A stretch of DNA of 9,875 nucleotides from Cycloclasticus sp. (GCA_018066825.1 JAGPVU010000096.1:1-9875), one strand, 5' to 3'. Shown: positions 1 through 6,699, counted from the stretch's first letter. Program-made: numbers and translations. The notes: generated by a model not told the origin, from the sequence alone.

Positions 1-50
1 GATAGGGTTAGGTTTAGTCCAGAACTTTGTGAGAGTTTGATTTTAAACAT
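1..50 (-). CDS. 5' end of an unidentified downstream gene (partial)
   Basis: An open frame starts with ATG at 50 on the minus strand and stays open to the window edge, giving 16 full codons (MFKIKLSQSSGLNLTL). It begins five bases after the stop of the substrate-binding protein gene, the spacing expected of a co-transcribed gene. The basic, then polar and hydrophobic start would fit a protein with an N-terminal membrane segment, such as a transporter permease or sensor kinase, but sixteen residues cannot decide this. The ribosome site is weak (GAG about 11 bases upstream). The call rests on operon-like spacing and an open frame only. Confidence 0.4.
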   Translation of the reverse strand, partial: MFKIKLSQSSGLNLTL

Positions 51-55
51 CGGGC

Positions 56-1045
56 TTATCGCTCATAAGACTCATTCCAAAACAAACTTGAATCCAATAG
101 TTTATTGGAGCCGACCAAGTCTTTCCCACCAATATCGGAAAGAATTGAATACACGCGTGCAATAGCTTGGGTGTCGATCGGTGTAAAGGGCTTGACGCGG
201 CCGTTACAATAATCTTGTCTAAGCAACGCCTGAGTGCTTACGTCTGCTGTTCGGGTTAAAGGTACTATAGCGGCCCAATGTTGATCAGAATGACATAAAA
301 GATCGGCAGCTTGGCGGCTTGCGCTAAGGAATCTATTGATCATGATGGCTTGAGAGTTGCCCCAAGACTGACTGAAAACGTAGCCTAAGATGGGCAGGGT
401 TGCGTCGATGCCCAACTGATGAATAATGTCGTGAGTATCCAAAAGTTGTCGATAACCATCGGCTTTAAGTCGTGCATTGTAGTGCCAAAAATTAATCAAC
501 GCATCTAATTTTCCCTGCTGTATCAAGTGACTAAGTAGCGGGGGAGCGGCAAATATTTTTTCAACATCGTTGTCTAGATTAACGCCCTTTTTGAGGGCTA
601 AGGCGCGCAGTAATAACCAATTTTTATCTAAAGGGCCGCCTGCGATGCCCAGTCGCTTGCCGACTAAGTGGCTTATATCCGTTATCGTGGATTGTCCATC
701 GACCACAACAGCGCCGGCAGTACTTGAGTAAGGAGCGAAAAGATAATCAGAGGCCATACCGCGTTGACGTGCTACCCACATCCAATCAGAAACGATAATA
801 TCGGCTGCACCGGTGTGTAAAGCAATTTTTCCTGCCTGAGTGCTCGCCAGTGGTTGAATGATCAGCTCAAAACCATTTTTAATGTCCAGCTGATTAGATT
901 TAATGGTTGTGAGGGTCCAATTGACAGTGCCAAATTCAAGCACCGATACCCTTATTGGCGTAGTGCTCCCAGCGTAGCTAAGAGTAAAAAAAGTGTAGCT
1001 AAAAAAAGAAAAAAGAAACCAATATTTTTTACCGTGTTGTCGCAT
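56..1045 (-). CDS. ABC transporter substrate-binding protein, NitT/TauT-like
   Basis: Predicted periplasmic solute-binding protein of 329 residues. Residues 1-25 form a signal peptide: a basic start (MRQHGKK), a very aromatic hydrophobic core, and a likely cleavage site after SYA. No lipobox cysteine is visible. The mature part resembles the NMT1/THI5 and SsuA/TauA group: an early beta strand (IRVSVLEFGTVNW), the stretch LIIQPLASTQAGKIALHTGAADIIVSDW typical of the first lobe in shortened form GAADIIVSDW, then VGKRLGIAGGPLDKNW for the hinge and second lobe. Family members bind nitrate, sulfonates, thiamine precursors or similar small molecules; the ligand here cannot be read. No permease or ATPase is in the window; they could lie beyond base 1. 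It is divergent from moaA. The start is the only Met before the signal peptide, with no clear Shine-Dalgarno. Confidence 0.8.
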   Translation of the reverse strand: MRQHGKKYWFLFSFFSYTFFTLSYAGSTTPIRVSVLEFGTVNWTLTTIKSNQLDIKNGFELIIQPLASTQAGKIALHTGAADIIVSDWMWVARQRGMASDYLFAPYSSTAGAVVVDGQSTITDISHLVGKRLGIAGGPLDKNWLLLRALALKKGVNLDNDVEKIFAAPPLLSHLIQQGKLDALINFWHYNARLKADGYRQLLDTHDIIHQLGIDATLPILGYVFSQSWGNSQAIMINRFLSASRQAADLLCHSDQHWAAIVPLTRTADVSTQALLRQDYCNGRVKPFTPIDTQAIARVYSILSDIGGKDLVGSNKLLDSSLFWNESYER

Positions 1046-1141
1046 GGTTGTATGTAACTGTTCATCTACAGATTAAGTTTAATGTGTTGATATCTTAAAT
1101 GAAATGATTAGCTGGCATCATAAAACAATTAAAAAAGGATA

Positions 1142-1157
1142 ATTTAACAGGTTAAAT
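1142..1157. promoter_or_regulatory. 16-bp palindrome, candidate operator
   Basis: ATTTAAC-AG-GTTAAAT has two perfect 7-base arms around a 2-base centre, a form typical of dimeric repressor sites. The core AACAGGTTAA is partly repeated in inverse at 1191-1206 (TTGACCTGTAAATTT), where it overlaps a candidate -35 box. No regulator is identified. Confidence 0.35.
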
Positions 1158-1190
1158 GCGGTAGACGGCACCATATATTAGCGGTAAATA

Positions 1191-1220
1191 TTGACCTGTA
1201 AATTTAAATTGAGTTATGGT
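1191..1220 (+). promoter_or_regulatory. candidate sigma-70 promoter for moaA
   Basis: TTGACC (1191-1196; 5 of 6 match to consensus) is followed after 18 bases by TATGGT (1215-1220; 4 of 6). It would start transcription about 120 bases before moaA. The -35 box overlaps the inverted ACCTGT arm described for the palindrome at 1142-1157, so a repressor bound there would block it. The spacing is one base over optimum and the region is AT-rich, so chance is possible. Confidence 0.25.
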
Positions 1221-1349
1221 GTATCGTCTAGAAGACGCAGAGTTTAAGCTGTTGGTCTAAATGAGAATTATTAGCTTTTGATAAAATTATTGATAACAGC
1301 GTAAACTACTGATGAAAAAGAAATAAAGCCTTATGAATGTTGAAAACGA

Positions 1350-2366
1350 ATGTCTGACGCAATAGCAAAATTAAGCAATAACAAGCTAATCGATAAGTTT
1401 GGTCGGCAAGTGACGTATGTGAGAATTTCTGTCACGGACCGCTGTGATTTTCGTTGTGTCTATTGCATGAGTGAAGACATGGAGTTTTTACCTCGCGAAC
1501 AAGTATTAACGCTAGAAGAAATTACCCGCCTATCGCAGGCTTTTGTGGAAATGGGCGTGACCAAAATCCGCATTACTGGCGGCGAACCACTCGTCCGTAA
1601 GGGTGTCGTCGATATGCTGGCGAAAATTGCAAAGCTAGAGGGTTTAGAGGAATTGGTGATCACCACCAATGGCTCTCAATTAGTGAAACTGGCTGAGCCG
1701 TTAAAGCAAGCGGGTGTTAAACGCATTAATATTAGTTTGGATAGTCTGGACGCAGAAAAATTCAAAAAAGTCACCCGAGTGGGTGATCTCAACGTCGTGT
1801 TAGACGGTATTCAAGCGGCAAAAAAAGCCGGTTTTGAAAACATTAAATTAAATGCCGTGATTTTAAAAAATAGAAACCACGATGAGGTAACGAATTTAGT
1901 TCAGTACGCGATGGATCAAGGCTTGGATATTAGCTTTATCGAAGAAATGCCATTAGGTGCCATTGATAGTCATTCTAGAGAAGAAGCCTACTACTCAAGC
2001 GATGAGATTAAACGTGACCTCGAACAGCAGTTTGAGCTATTATCCAGCACCAAAAAAACGGGTGGTCCTGCGCGTTATTACAACGTGAATGGTTACAATA
2101 ATAGGGTGGGGTTTATTTCGCCACACAGCCATAACTTTTGTGACACGTGTAATAGGGTGAGGGTCACCGCTTCCGGTTTGCTGTTATTATGTTTGGGACA
2201 AGAACATTCAATGGATTTAAAGCGCGTGCTGCGTGCAAATCCAATCGATTTAAACAAGGTCAAGCAAGCGCTAATAGACTCAATGGCTATTAAGCCAAAA
2301 GGCCATGACTTTGATCTCACAGAGCAACCTGTTATTTTTCGCCATATGAGCGTAACAGGCGGTTAA
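1350..2366 (+). CDS. moaA: GTP 3',8-cyclase MoaA
   Basis: Radical SAM enzyme that converts GTP to (8S)-3',8-cyclo-7,8-dihydroguanosine 5'-triphosphate, the first step of molybdenum/tungsten cofactor synthesis, in the cytoplasm with MoaC. The 338 residues are near the usual length of about 330. The SAM cluster motif lies at C32, C36 and C39 (TDRCDFRCVYC), followed by ITGGEP. The second cluster motif CxxC-x13-C is at C264, C267 and C281, diagnostic of MoaA among radical SAM proteins. The protein ends in the conserved Gly-Gly tail (SVTGG) that MoaA needs for activity. An in-frame TGA at 1341 fixes ATG 1350 as the first possible ATG; no strong Shine-Dalgarno precedes it. It stands 38 bases before the ferredoxin gene, probably one operon. 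No other moa or moe gene is present. Confidence 0.95.
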   Translation: MSDAIAKLSNNKLIDKFGRQVTYVRISVTDRCDFRCVYCMSEDMEFLPREQVLTLEEITRLSQAFVEMGVTKIRITGGEPLVRKGVVDMLAKIAKLEGLEELVITTNGSQLVKLAEPLKQAGVKRINISLDSLDAEKFKKVTRVGDLNVVLDGIQAAKKAGFENIKLNAVILKNRNHDEVTNLVQYAMDQGLDISFIEEMPLGAIDSHSREEAYYSSDEIKRDLEQQFELLSSTKKTGGPARYYNVNGYNNRVGFISPHSHNFCDTCNRVRVTASGLLLLCLGQEHSMDLKRVLRANPIDLNKVKQALIDSMAIKPKGHDFDLTEQPVIFRHMSVTGG

Positions 2367-2393
2367 ATTTTAGTAATAATAGAAAAAGCCCAG

Positions 2394-2399
2394 AGGAGG
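2394..2399 (+). promoter_or_regulatory. strong Shine-Dalgarno of the ferredoxin gene
   Basis: A perfect AGGAGG lies five bases before ATG 2405 and eleven before ATG 2411, so the upstream ATG is the better start. It is the strongest ribosome site in the window, suggesting the ferredoxin is made in larger amounts than MoaA, which has none. Confidence 0.75.
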
Positions 2400-2404
2400 G
2401 TGTT

Positions 2405-2872
2405 ATGCAAATGTCTTTAGTAATTGACGCAGATAAATGTACCGGTTGTTTGCAATGTGAAATGGCTTGTTCGTATGAAGCTGAGGGTGTTTTTAACCCA
2501 TCTAAATCAAGAATTAAAATCTTCCCCTTCCACGAAGAAGGCATTTTTGTGCCTTATACCTGTACACAGTGCGATGAAGCGTGGTGTATGCACGCATGCC
2601 CAGTAGAGGCGATTACGCTTAATAAAACAACCGGGGCTAAAGAGATTATTAATGATCTGTGCGTTGGCTGTAAGGTATGTACCATTGCCTGCCCATTCGG
2701 TACGGTTAACTATAACGCTGATAGCGGCAAAGTAATTAAATGTGACCTATGTGGCGGTGACCCTGAGTGCGCTAAAGCGTGTCCAACTGACGCTATTACC
2801 TATCAGGATGCCAATTGGACCGGTTATGACAAAATGAAAGGTTATGCGGCTAAAGCCATTCCAACGAGTTAA
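2405..2872 (+). CDS. four-[4Fe-4S] ferredoxin-type electron-transfer subunit (AorA/HycB-like)
   Basis: A 155-residue cytoplasmic electron carrier. It has 16 cysteines in four sets: C12-C15-C18-C22, C53-C56-C61-C65 (followed by Pro), C86-C89-C92-C96 (followed by Pro) and C113-C116-C122-C126 (followed by Pro). This is the layout of the four-cluster subunits of the DmsB/HycB/NrfC superfamily, and the opening 'LVIDADKCTGCLQCEMAC' resembles the AorA-like partner of aldehyde ferredoxin oxidoreductases. There is no Tat signal, so it should act in the cytoplasm. The upstream moaA fits a molybdo- or tungsto-enzyme partner, but no catalytic subunit follows: a terminator is next. It may be an orphan carrier or serve an enzyme encoded elsewhere. 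Cluster count is seen in the sequence; the partner is inferred. Confidence 0.85.
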   Translation: MQMSLVIDADKCTGCLQCEMACSYEAEGVFNPSKSRIKIFPFHEEGIFVPYTCTQCDEAWCMHACPVEAITLNKTTGAKEIINDLCVGCKVCTIACPFGTVNYNADSGKVIKCDLCGGDPECAKACPTDAITYQDANWTGYDKMKGYAAKAIPTS

Positions 2873-2937
2873 TGGTTGAATGATATCGGCGGTTTATTAC
2901 TTGCTGCCAATACCCGTTTGACCCGACGGTACAATAT

Positions 2938-2969
2938 AAAAAAGCAAAGCCTAGCGCTTTGCTTTTTTT
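2938..2969. terminator. bidirectional rho-independent terminator
   Basis: GCAAAGC (2944-2950) pairs with GCTTTGC (2956-2962) around a 5-base loop, flanked by six A's upstream and seven T's downstream. The stem is followed by a U tract on both strands, so it can end the moaA-ferredoxin transcript on the plus strand and also any transcript reading leftward from pyrE on the minus strand. Confidence 0.9.
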
Positions 2970-3044
2970 ATGCTGACATGAGCGCCTTGCAATAAAGCTG
3001 CATGTGTGTGGCGGGTTTTCTCAGTAAGTTTTAAGAGGCGCATC

Positions 3045-3335
3045 TTGTTTAAACAAAAAAAGTTCACTCTCGATATGGGTATTTCAAAACAAGTGTTTTT
3101 GGGTTTACTGGAAACGCAAAATAAACTGGAATATGTCCTCAATAACGAACAGATTAAATTTTCGTTCGCCAATAAAAGTGTCTTATTAAGATTGGGTGAC
3201 GAAGGGGTGAGGCGCTTTGGCGCCGCACGCTTACCTATTTTGGCTATGCATTTTGATTTTTCAGAATTAACAGACGTAGAGCAAGCGTCATTTATGAAAC
3301 TGTTTTTGCTTAAGTTTCAACGCGGTGGTGGTTAG
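3045..3335 (+). CDS. small hypothetical protein, unrecognised
   Basis: I do not recognise this protein. With TTG 3045 as start it has 96 residues. TTG is preferred because AAGAGG (3033-3038) sits six bases before it; a GTG at 3006 would give 109 residues but has no ribosome site, and an internal ATG lies at 3075. The sequence starts basic (FKQKK), has no signal peptide or membrane segment, contains alternating charged and hydrophobic stretches that look like a small alpha/beta fold (KLEYVLNNEQIKFSFANK, then SVLLRLGDEGVRRFG), and ends in four glycine-rich residues. It lies between a terminator and the convergent pyrE, and its stop TAG (3333-3335) overlaps the pyrE stop (3332-3334). Composition and codon use match its neighbours. 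That it is a real gene is likely from the ribosome site and the snug fit, not from homology. Confidence 0.6.
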   Translation: MFKQKKFTLDMGISKQVFLGLLETQNKLEYVLNNEQIKFSFANKSVLLRLGDEGVRRFGAARLPILAMHFDFSELTDVEQASFMKLFLLKFQRGGG

Positions 3336-3973
3336 CGGGTACCGTATTGCTGCTGATACGTTAATATTGCCTGTAACTGTTCGGTTTTCCCCATTTTTTC
3401 TAGGTAAGCAATAATATCGCTTAAACAAATAATAGAGGCCACCTTAAAACCAAACTGGGCTTCGACGTCCTCAATCGCCGAGGTCTCACCACGGCCTTTT
3501 TCTTCCCGATTTAATGAAATTAATACGCCGGCGGCCTCAGCGTTGGCTTGATTAATAATGTCTACCGACTCGCGCACAGACGTACCAGCGCTTATCACAT
3601 CATCAACGATTAGTGCCTTGCCTTTTAAATCAGAACCCACCAGTAAACCGCCCTCGCCATGATCTTTCACTTCTTTGCGGTTAAAGACGTATGGCATGTC
3701 TTTATCAGCGACTTCAGACAGGCCAATAGAGACAGCACATACTAGAGGGATTCCCTTGTAGGCCGGGCCGTATAAAATATCACAATCAATGTTTGAATCG
3801 AGTAAGGCGTGGGCATAAAAGTGGCCTAATTTACGTAACCGATAACCGGTATTAAAAAGACCGGTATTAAAAAAATACGGGCTTACGCGGCCAGATTTAA
3901 GCGTAAATTCACCAAAACGTAAGGCGTTACACTCGAGGGCAAATTCAATAAAGTCTTGTTTGTAATTTTTCAT
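3332..3973 (-). CDS. pyrE: orotate phosphoribosyltransferase
   Basis: Joins orotate to PRPP to give orotidine 5'-monophosphate, the fifth step of pyrimidine synthesis, as a cytoplasmic dimer. The 213 residues match the usual length. Visible are FGEFTLKSGR with the substrate-binding Lys26 and Phe34-Phe35 (SPYFFN), the mobile catalytic loop RKEVKDHGEGG (99-109), and the PRPP-binding motif LIVDDVISAGTS (121-132). It is the last gene of the minus-strand operon, 33 bases after the CPXCG gene. ATG 3973 gives the standard N-terminus (MKNYKQDFIEFAL) although no clear Shine-Dalgarno is seen. In enteric bacteria pyrE follows rph directly; here three genes lie between them. Confidence 0.97.
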   Translation of the reverse strand: MKNYKQDFIEFALECNALRFGEFTLKSGRVSPYFFNTGLFNTGYRLRKLGHFYAHALLDSNIDCDILYGPAYKGIPLVCAVSIGLSEVADKDMPYVFNRKEVKDHGEGGLLVGSDLKGKALIVDDVISAGTSVRESVDIINQANAEAAGVLISLNREEKGRGETSAIEDVEAQFGFKVASIICLSDIIAYLEKMGKTEQLQAILTYQQQYGTR

Positions 3974-4006
3974 TAGCGATTCATAGTTAAGGGTTGATGG
4001 GTTATT

Positions 4007-4204
4007 TTATTCGTTGTCAGAGCGCGCTGTCAGGTAAATGTGCTGCTCATCAGGGCTAATTTCGATAGAAAGCTCTATCGGGCGGCAACAAACGCTGCAG
4101 TCCTCGATTGTTTGTTGGCTGCCTTGCGAGATGTCTACCCACGTTTCGATTATTTCACCGCAGTAAGGGCAACCATAGTGCTCGCATCGTAATAAATCGT
4201 TCAT
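4007..4204 (-). CDS. CPXCG-motif cysteine-rich small protein
   Basis: A 65-residue protein of the Cys_rich_CPXG family (unknown function), found widely in gammaproteobacteria. It shows the family marks: HYGCPYCGE with C12 and C15, and DCSVCCRPI with C36, C39 and C40, a likely zinc-binding set. The frame is open for 20 more codons upstream to 4264, but those codons overlap hemW and are not like the family; ATG 4204 is the better start. It overlaps the hemW stop as TGATG, so it is probably translated by coupling with hemW. The acidic C-terminal half is otherwise plain. Family assignment is firm; its role is not known to me. Confidence 0.85.
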   Translation of the reverse strand: MNDLLRCEHYGCPYCGEIIETWVDISQGSQQTIEDCSVCCRPIELSIEISPDEQHIYLTARSDNE

Positions 4205-5352
4205 CAAGTCGGTAAAAAATGTTCCAAGGTATCGTTTAAAAAGTTCCAACCGAGTTTGGTGCAACGATAAGCATTTTCGCCTTGTTGCAATAAGCCTTTA
4301 TCGATCAATTGATTAATTTTAGGCATCACGCTGTTGGGGTCTAAGTGTGTGGCTTGTTGATATTGTTGCAAGGTAAAGCCGGCGGTTAAACGTAGCGCGT
4401 TAATCATAAATTCAAACGGTAACTCCCGTGCCGGTATGGCTGTGTTTCCACCTAAACAGGTCGCTGTGCCGGCGAGTTTCATGTACTCGCGGGGTTGTTT
4501 TTTATTCCAATAACGACTGATTTGACCAAGCTTGTTGGTCAGCTTGCCGTGGGCGCCTGCGCCAATACCCAGGTAATCACCAAATTGCCAGTAATTTAGA
4601 TTGTGTTGAGAGCGTTGCTGTTCGGCAGCATAAGCCGAGACTTCGTATTGTTGTAGTTGATGTGAAATCGTTTGTTGACAGCTGGTTTGCATGTCCCAAA
4701 TAAGCTCATCGTGGGGTAGTTCTGGCGGTTGTTTATAAAATAAGGTATTTTTTTCGAGCGTCAGTTGATAATGAGACAGATGACCGGTTTGATAGCTTAG
4801 GGCCAATTCGACGTCTAAAAGGGCTTGTTCTAGGCTTTGTTGCGGTAGTCCAAACATTAGGTCGATATTGATGCGCTTAAACCCGGCGTCTTGCGCGATG
4901 CGAATTGCACCGTGCGCTTGCTTAGCGTCGTGAACTCGCCCAAGCAGCTGCAAATGTGTATCGTTAAAACTTTGTACGCCAATGGACAGGCGGTTAACGC
5001 CGATTTCGTAAAACCCCTTAAATTTTTCTGCTTCGGCGGTGCCTGGGTTGGCCTCCATCGTAATCTCAAGTGTTTCACACAGTTGTAATCGTTGCTTAAT
5101 GGCGCTTAACAGACGATCAATGGCGTCAACAGAAAATAAGCTAGGTGTGCCGCCGCCAATAAAAACACTGCTTAAACGACGATCTTTTACGTTGATAGCT
5201 TGCCGGTCTAGGTCCCTAATAAGGGCGTCGATATAACCGTCTTCATTATAATCATCACGCTTTTCATGCGAATTAAAATCGCAATAGGGGCACTTTTTAA
5301 TACACCAAGGAATGTGGACGTATAAGCTATAATCCAAGGGCTCAGTTGACAT
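4204..5352 (-). CDS. hemW: radical SAM haem chaperone HemW
   Basis: A 382-residue relative of coproporphyrinogen dehydrogenase HemN that binds haem and is thought to deliver it to respiratory enzymes; it lacks HemN activity. The N-terminus YVHIPWCIKKCPYCDFNS has the cluster cysteines C17, C21 and C24. GGGTPS follows, then the HNxxYW motif (HNLNYW), which marks HemW and has been tied to haem binding. The C-terminal winged-helix-like HemN_C region carries the usual ELPFEFMINALRL. Length is normal. The gene starts two bases after the rdgB stop and ends overlapping the CPXCG start, so it sits in the middle of one transcript. No strong Shine-Dalgarno is visible, which fits translational coupling. 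Confidence 0.95.
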   Translation of the reverse strand: MSTEPLDYSLYVHIPWCIKKCPYCDFNSHEKRDDYNEDGYIDALIRDLDRQAINVKDRRLSSVFIGGGTPSLFSVDAIDRLLSAIKQRLQLCETLEITMEANPGTAEAEKFKGFYEIGVNRLSIGVQSFNDTHLQLLGRVHDAKQAHGAIRIAQDAGFKRINIDLMFGLPQQSLEQALLDVELALSYQTGHLSHYQLTLEKNTLFYKQPPELPHDELIWDMQTSCQQTISHQLQQYEVSAYAAEQQRSQHNLNYWQFGDYLGIGAGAHGKLTNKLGQISRYWNKKQPREYMKLAGTATCLGGNTAIPARELPFEFMINALRLTAGFTLQQYQQATHLDPNSVMPKINQLIDKGLLQQGENAYRCTKLGWNFLNDTLEHFLPT

Positions 5353-5354
5353 GT

Positions 5355-5960
5355 TTAATGGCTGAAAAAATCTGATATCTGCGGTAATAATTGCTTTAAT
5401 GCCTGTGCACGGTGGCTTAGGCTGTTTTTTAATGCAGGCTCAAGCTCCGCAGAGCTACAACCCAACGACGGAATATAAAAAACTGGATCATAGCCAAAAC
5501 CGTTGGCGCCACTAGGTTGTATAGCAATAGTCCCCTGCCAAACGCCGTGGCTGACCAAAGGGGCAGGGTCATCAGCGCTGGCCATAAACACCATCACACA
5601 ATGGAAGCGGGCGCTGCGCGCTTGATGCGGTGTTTTTTCTAATGCTAGTAACAGTTTTTCGGTATTACGTTGATCATTTGAAGGCAGGCCTGCGTAGCGC
5701 GCAGAATATACGCCTGGCGCACCATTAAGTGCATCCACCGCTAAACCCGAATCATCAGCAATAGCGGGCAGTTTAGATAGCCTCGCAGCGTGCCGCGCTT
5801 TAATAATGGCGTTTTCAATAAAGCTCGTGCCGGTCTCGTCGGCATCGCTGATAGCAAAGTGAGACTGCGGCAATACCTCTACAGACTGCTCGCTGAGCAT
5901 GGCTTGGATTTCAGCGATTTTACCTTGATTACTACTCGCTAAAACGACCTTTAGAGTCAT
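5355..5960 (-). CDS. rdgB: dITP/XTP pyrophosphatase RdgB
   Basis: Hydrolyses dITP, ITP and XTP to monophosphates plus pyrophosphate, keeping deaminated purines out of DNA and RNA. The 201-residue protein is of standard length. Signature stretches are LASSNQGK (7-14) with the nucleotide-contacting Asn and Lys, SFIENAIIKAR (46-56), the metal-binding ADDSGLAVDAL with D69-D70-S71-G72, GAPGVYSARYAG, GFGYDPVF and the C-terminal SHRAQAL. It begins inside the rph stop (ATGA overlap, 5957-5960) and is followed two bases later by hemW. The rph-rdgB-hemW order is common in gammaproteobacteria, supporting co-transcription. Confidence 0.97.
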   Translation of the reverse strand: MTLKVVLASSNQGKIAEIQAMLSEQSVEVLPQSHFAISDADETGTSFIENAIIKARHAARLSKLPAIADDSGLAVDALNGAPGVYSARYAGLPSNDQRNTEKLLLALEKTPHQARSARFHCVMVFMASADDPAPLVSHGVWQGTIAIQPSGANGFGYDPVFYIPSLGCSSAELEPALKNSLSHRAQALKQLLPQISDFFSH

Positions 5961-6673
5961 TTTTTTAAGGCGTCTCGTTGGTACTCCATCAGCTCGTTAA
6001 TGCCTTTAGCCGCTAGATTAAGCATCTCGTCCAGCTCTTCTCTGCGGAACGCATGGCCTTCGGCGGTGCCTTGCACTTCGATAAAAGCGCCTGCCTCATT
6101 CATGATAACGTTCATATCAGTTTCGGCTTCGGAATCCTCGGGGTAGTCTAAATCAAGAACCGCTGCGCCTTTATAGATGCCAACAGAAATAGCCGCAATT
6201 TGTCCAATCAGTGGGTTTTTTTTGATTTTTTTATTGGCCAATAGCTGTTCTACCGCGATGGATAGGGCGATAAAGCCACCGGTAATCGACGCCGTTCTTG
6301 TGCCGCCGTCTGCTTGTAGCACATCACAGTCAATCGTAATGGTGTAACCATCCAATGCGTCGAGATTAACCGCGGCGCGTAAAGAGCGACCAATTAATCG
6401 TTGAATTTCTTGTGTGCGGCCGCTTTGTTTACCGCGAGCTGCTTCACGACCCATTCGTGAATGGGTAGAGCGTGGCAACATACCGTATTCTGCGGTTACC
6501 CAGCCTTGCCCCTTGTCTCTTAAAAAACGGGGTACGGACCGTTCAACCGACGCAGTACACAAGACCTGTGTGTTGCCGCAGGTCATTAATACCGAACCTT
6601 CGGCGTGCATGGTAAAGTTTGTGGTGACTTTAATTTCGCGAAGTTCGTCCGCATTACGTCCGCTAGGTCTCAT
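5957..6673 (-). CDS. rph: ribonuclease PH
   Basis: Phosphate-dependent 3'-5' exoribonuclease that trims tRNA and other RNA 3' ends, working as a hexameric ring. The 238 residues are the usual length. It starts RPSGRNADELR, contains RFLRDKGQGWVTAEYGMLPRST, the phosphate-contacting Arg86 in GRTQEIQRLIGRSLRA, and GTRTASITGG (124-133). The C-terminus is complete (FRREELDEMLNLAAKGI), unlike the truncated rph of laboratory E. coli K-12. ATG 6673 is preceded by AGGA at good spacing. As first gene of the minus-strand operon it probably uses its own promoter just upstream (TATAAT at 6700-6705). Confidence 0.97.
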   Translation of the reverse strand: MRPSGRNADELREIKVTTNFTMHAEGSVLMTCGNTQVLCTASVERSVPRFLRDKGQGWVTAEYGMLPRSTHSRMGREAARGKQSGRTQEIQRLIGRSLRAAVNLDALDGYTITIDCDVLQADGGTRTASITGGFIALSIAVEQLLANKKIKKNPLIGQIAAISVGIYKGAAVLDLDYPEDSEAETDMNVIMNEAGAFIEVQGTAEGHAFRREELDEMLNLAAKGINELMEYQRDALKK

Positions 6674-6699
6674 AATTTTTCCTGAATGAATAAACGCGC

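Larger units (their letters stand above)
1046..1349. other. divergent intergenic region with palindromes
   Basis: This 304-base AT-rich stretch separates two divergently transcribed genes, so it should hold promoters for both. I see no tRNA, no ORF of useful length and no recognisable molybdenum-cofactor riboswitch. It does hold a 16-base palindrome (1142-1157), a second copy of its ACAGGT core in inverted form (ACCTGT, 1194-1199), a small 5-bp hairpin CGTCT/AGACG (1225-1237) and a Fur-box-like sequence (1262-1276). The regulatory reading is inference. Confidence 0.6.

Noticed and set aside
854..1057. Plus-strand frame opposite the signal-peptide end of the binding protein
   Set aside because: Lysine-rich tail is the complement of the Phe-rich signal peptide; the minus-strand protein has clear family features.
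1046..1349. Possible molybdenum-cofactor riboswitch before moaA
   Set aside because: The region is AT-rich and I could not find the conserved GC-rich helices of the Moco RNA motif; only short palindromes are present.
3002..3034. 10-residue leader-peptide-like frame (MCVAGFLSKF) before the small hypothetical gene
   Set aside because: No ribosome site and no attenuator-like structure around it.
3210..3225. GGCGC/GCGCC hairpin inside the small hypothetical gene as a pyrE terminator
   Set aside because: Only five base pairs and no U tract on the minus strand.
4891..5236. Plus-strand frames opposite hemW
   Set aside because: hemW is unambiguous; these have no family match or ribosome site.
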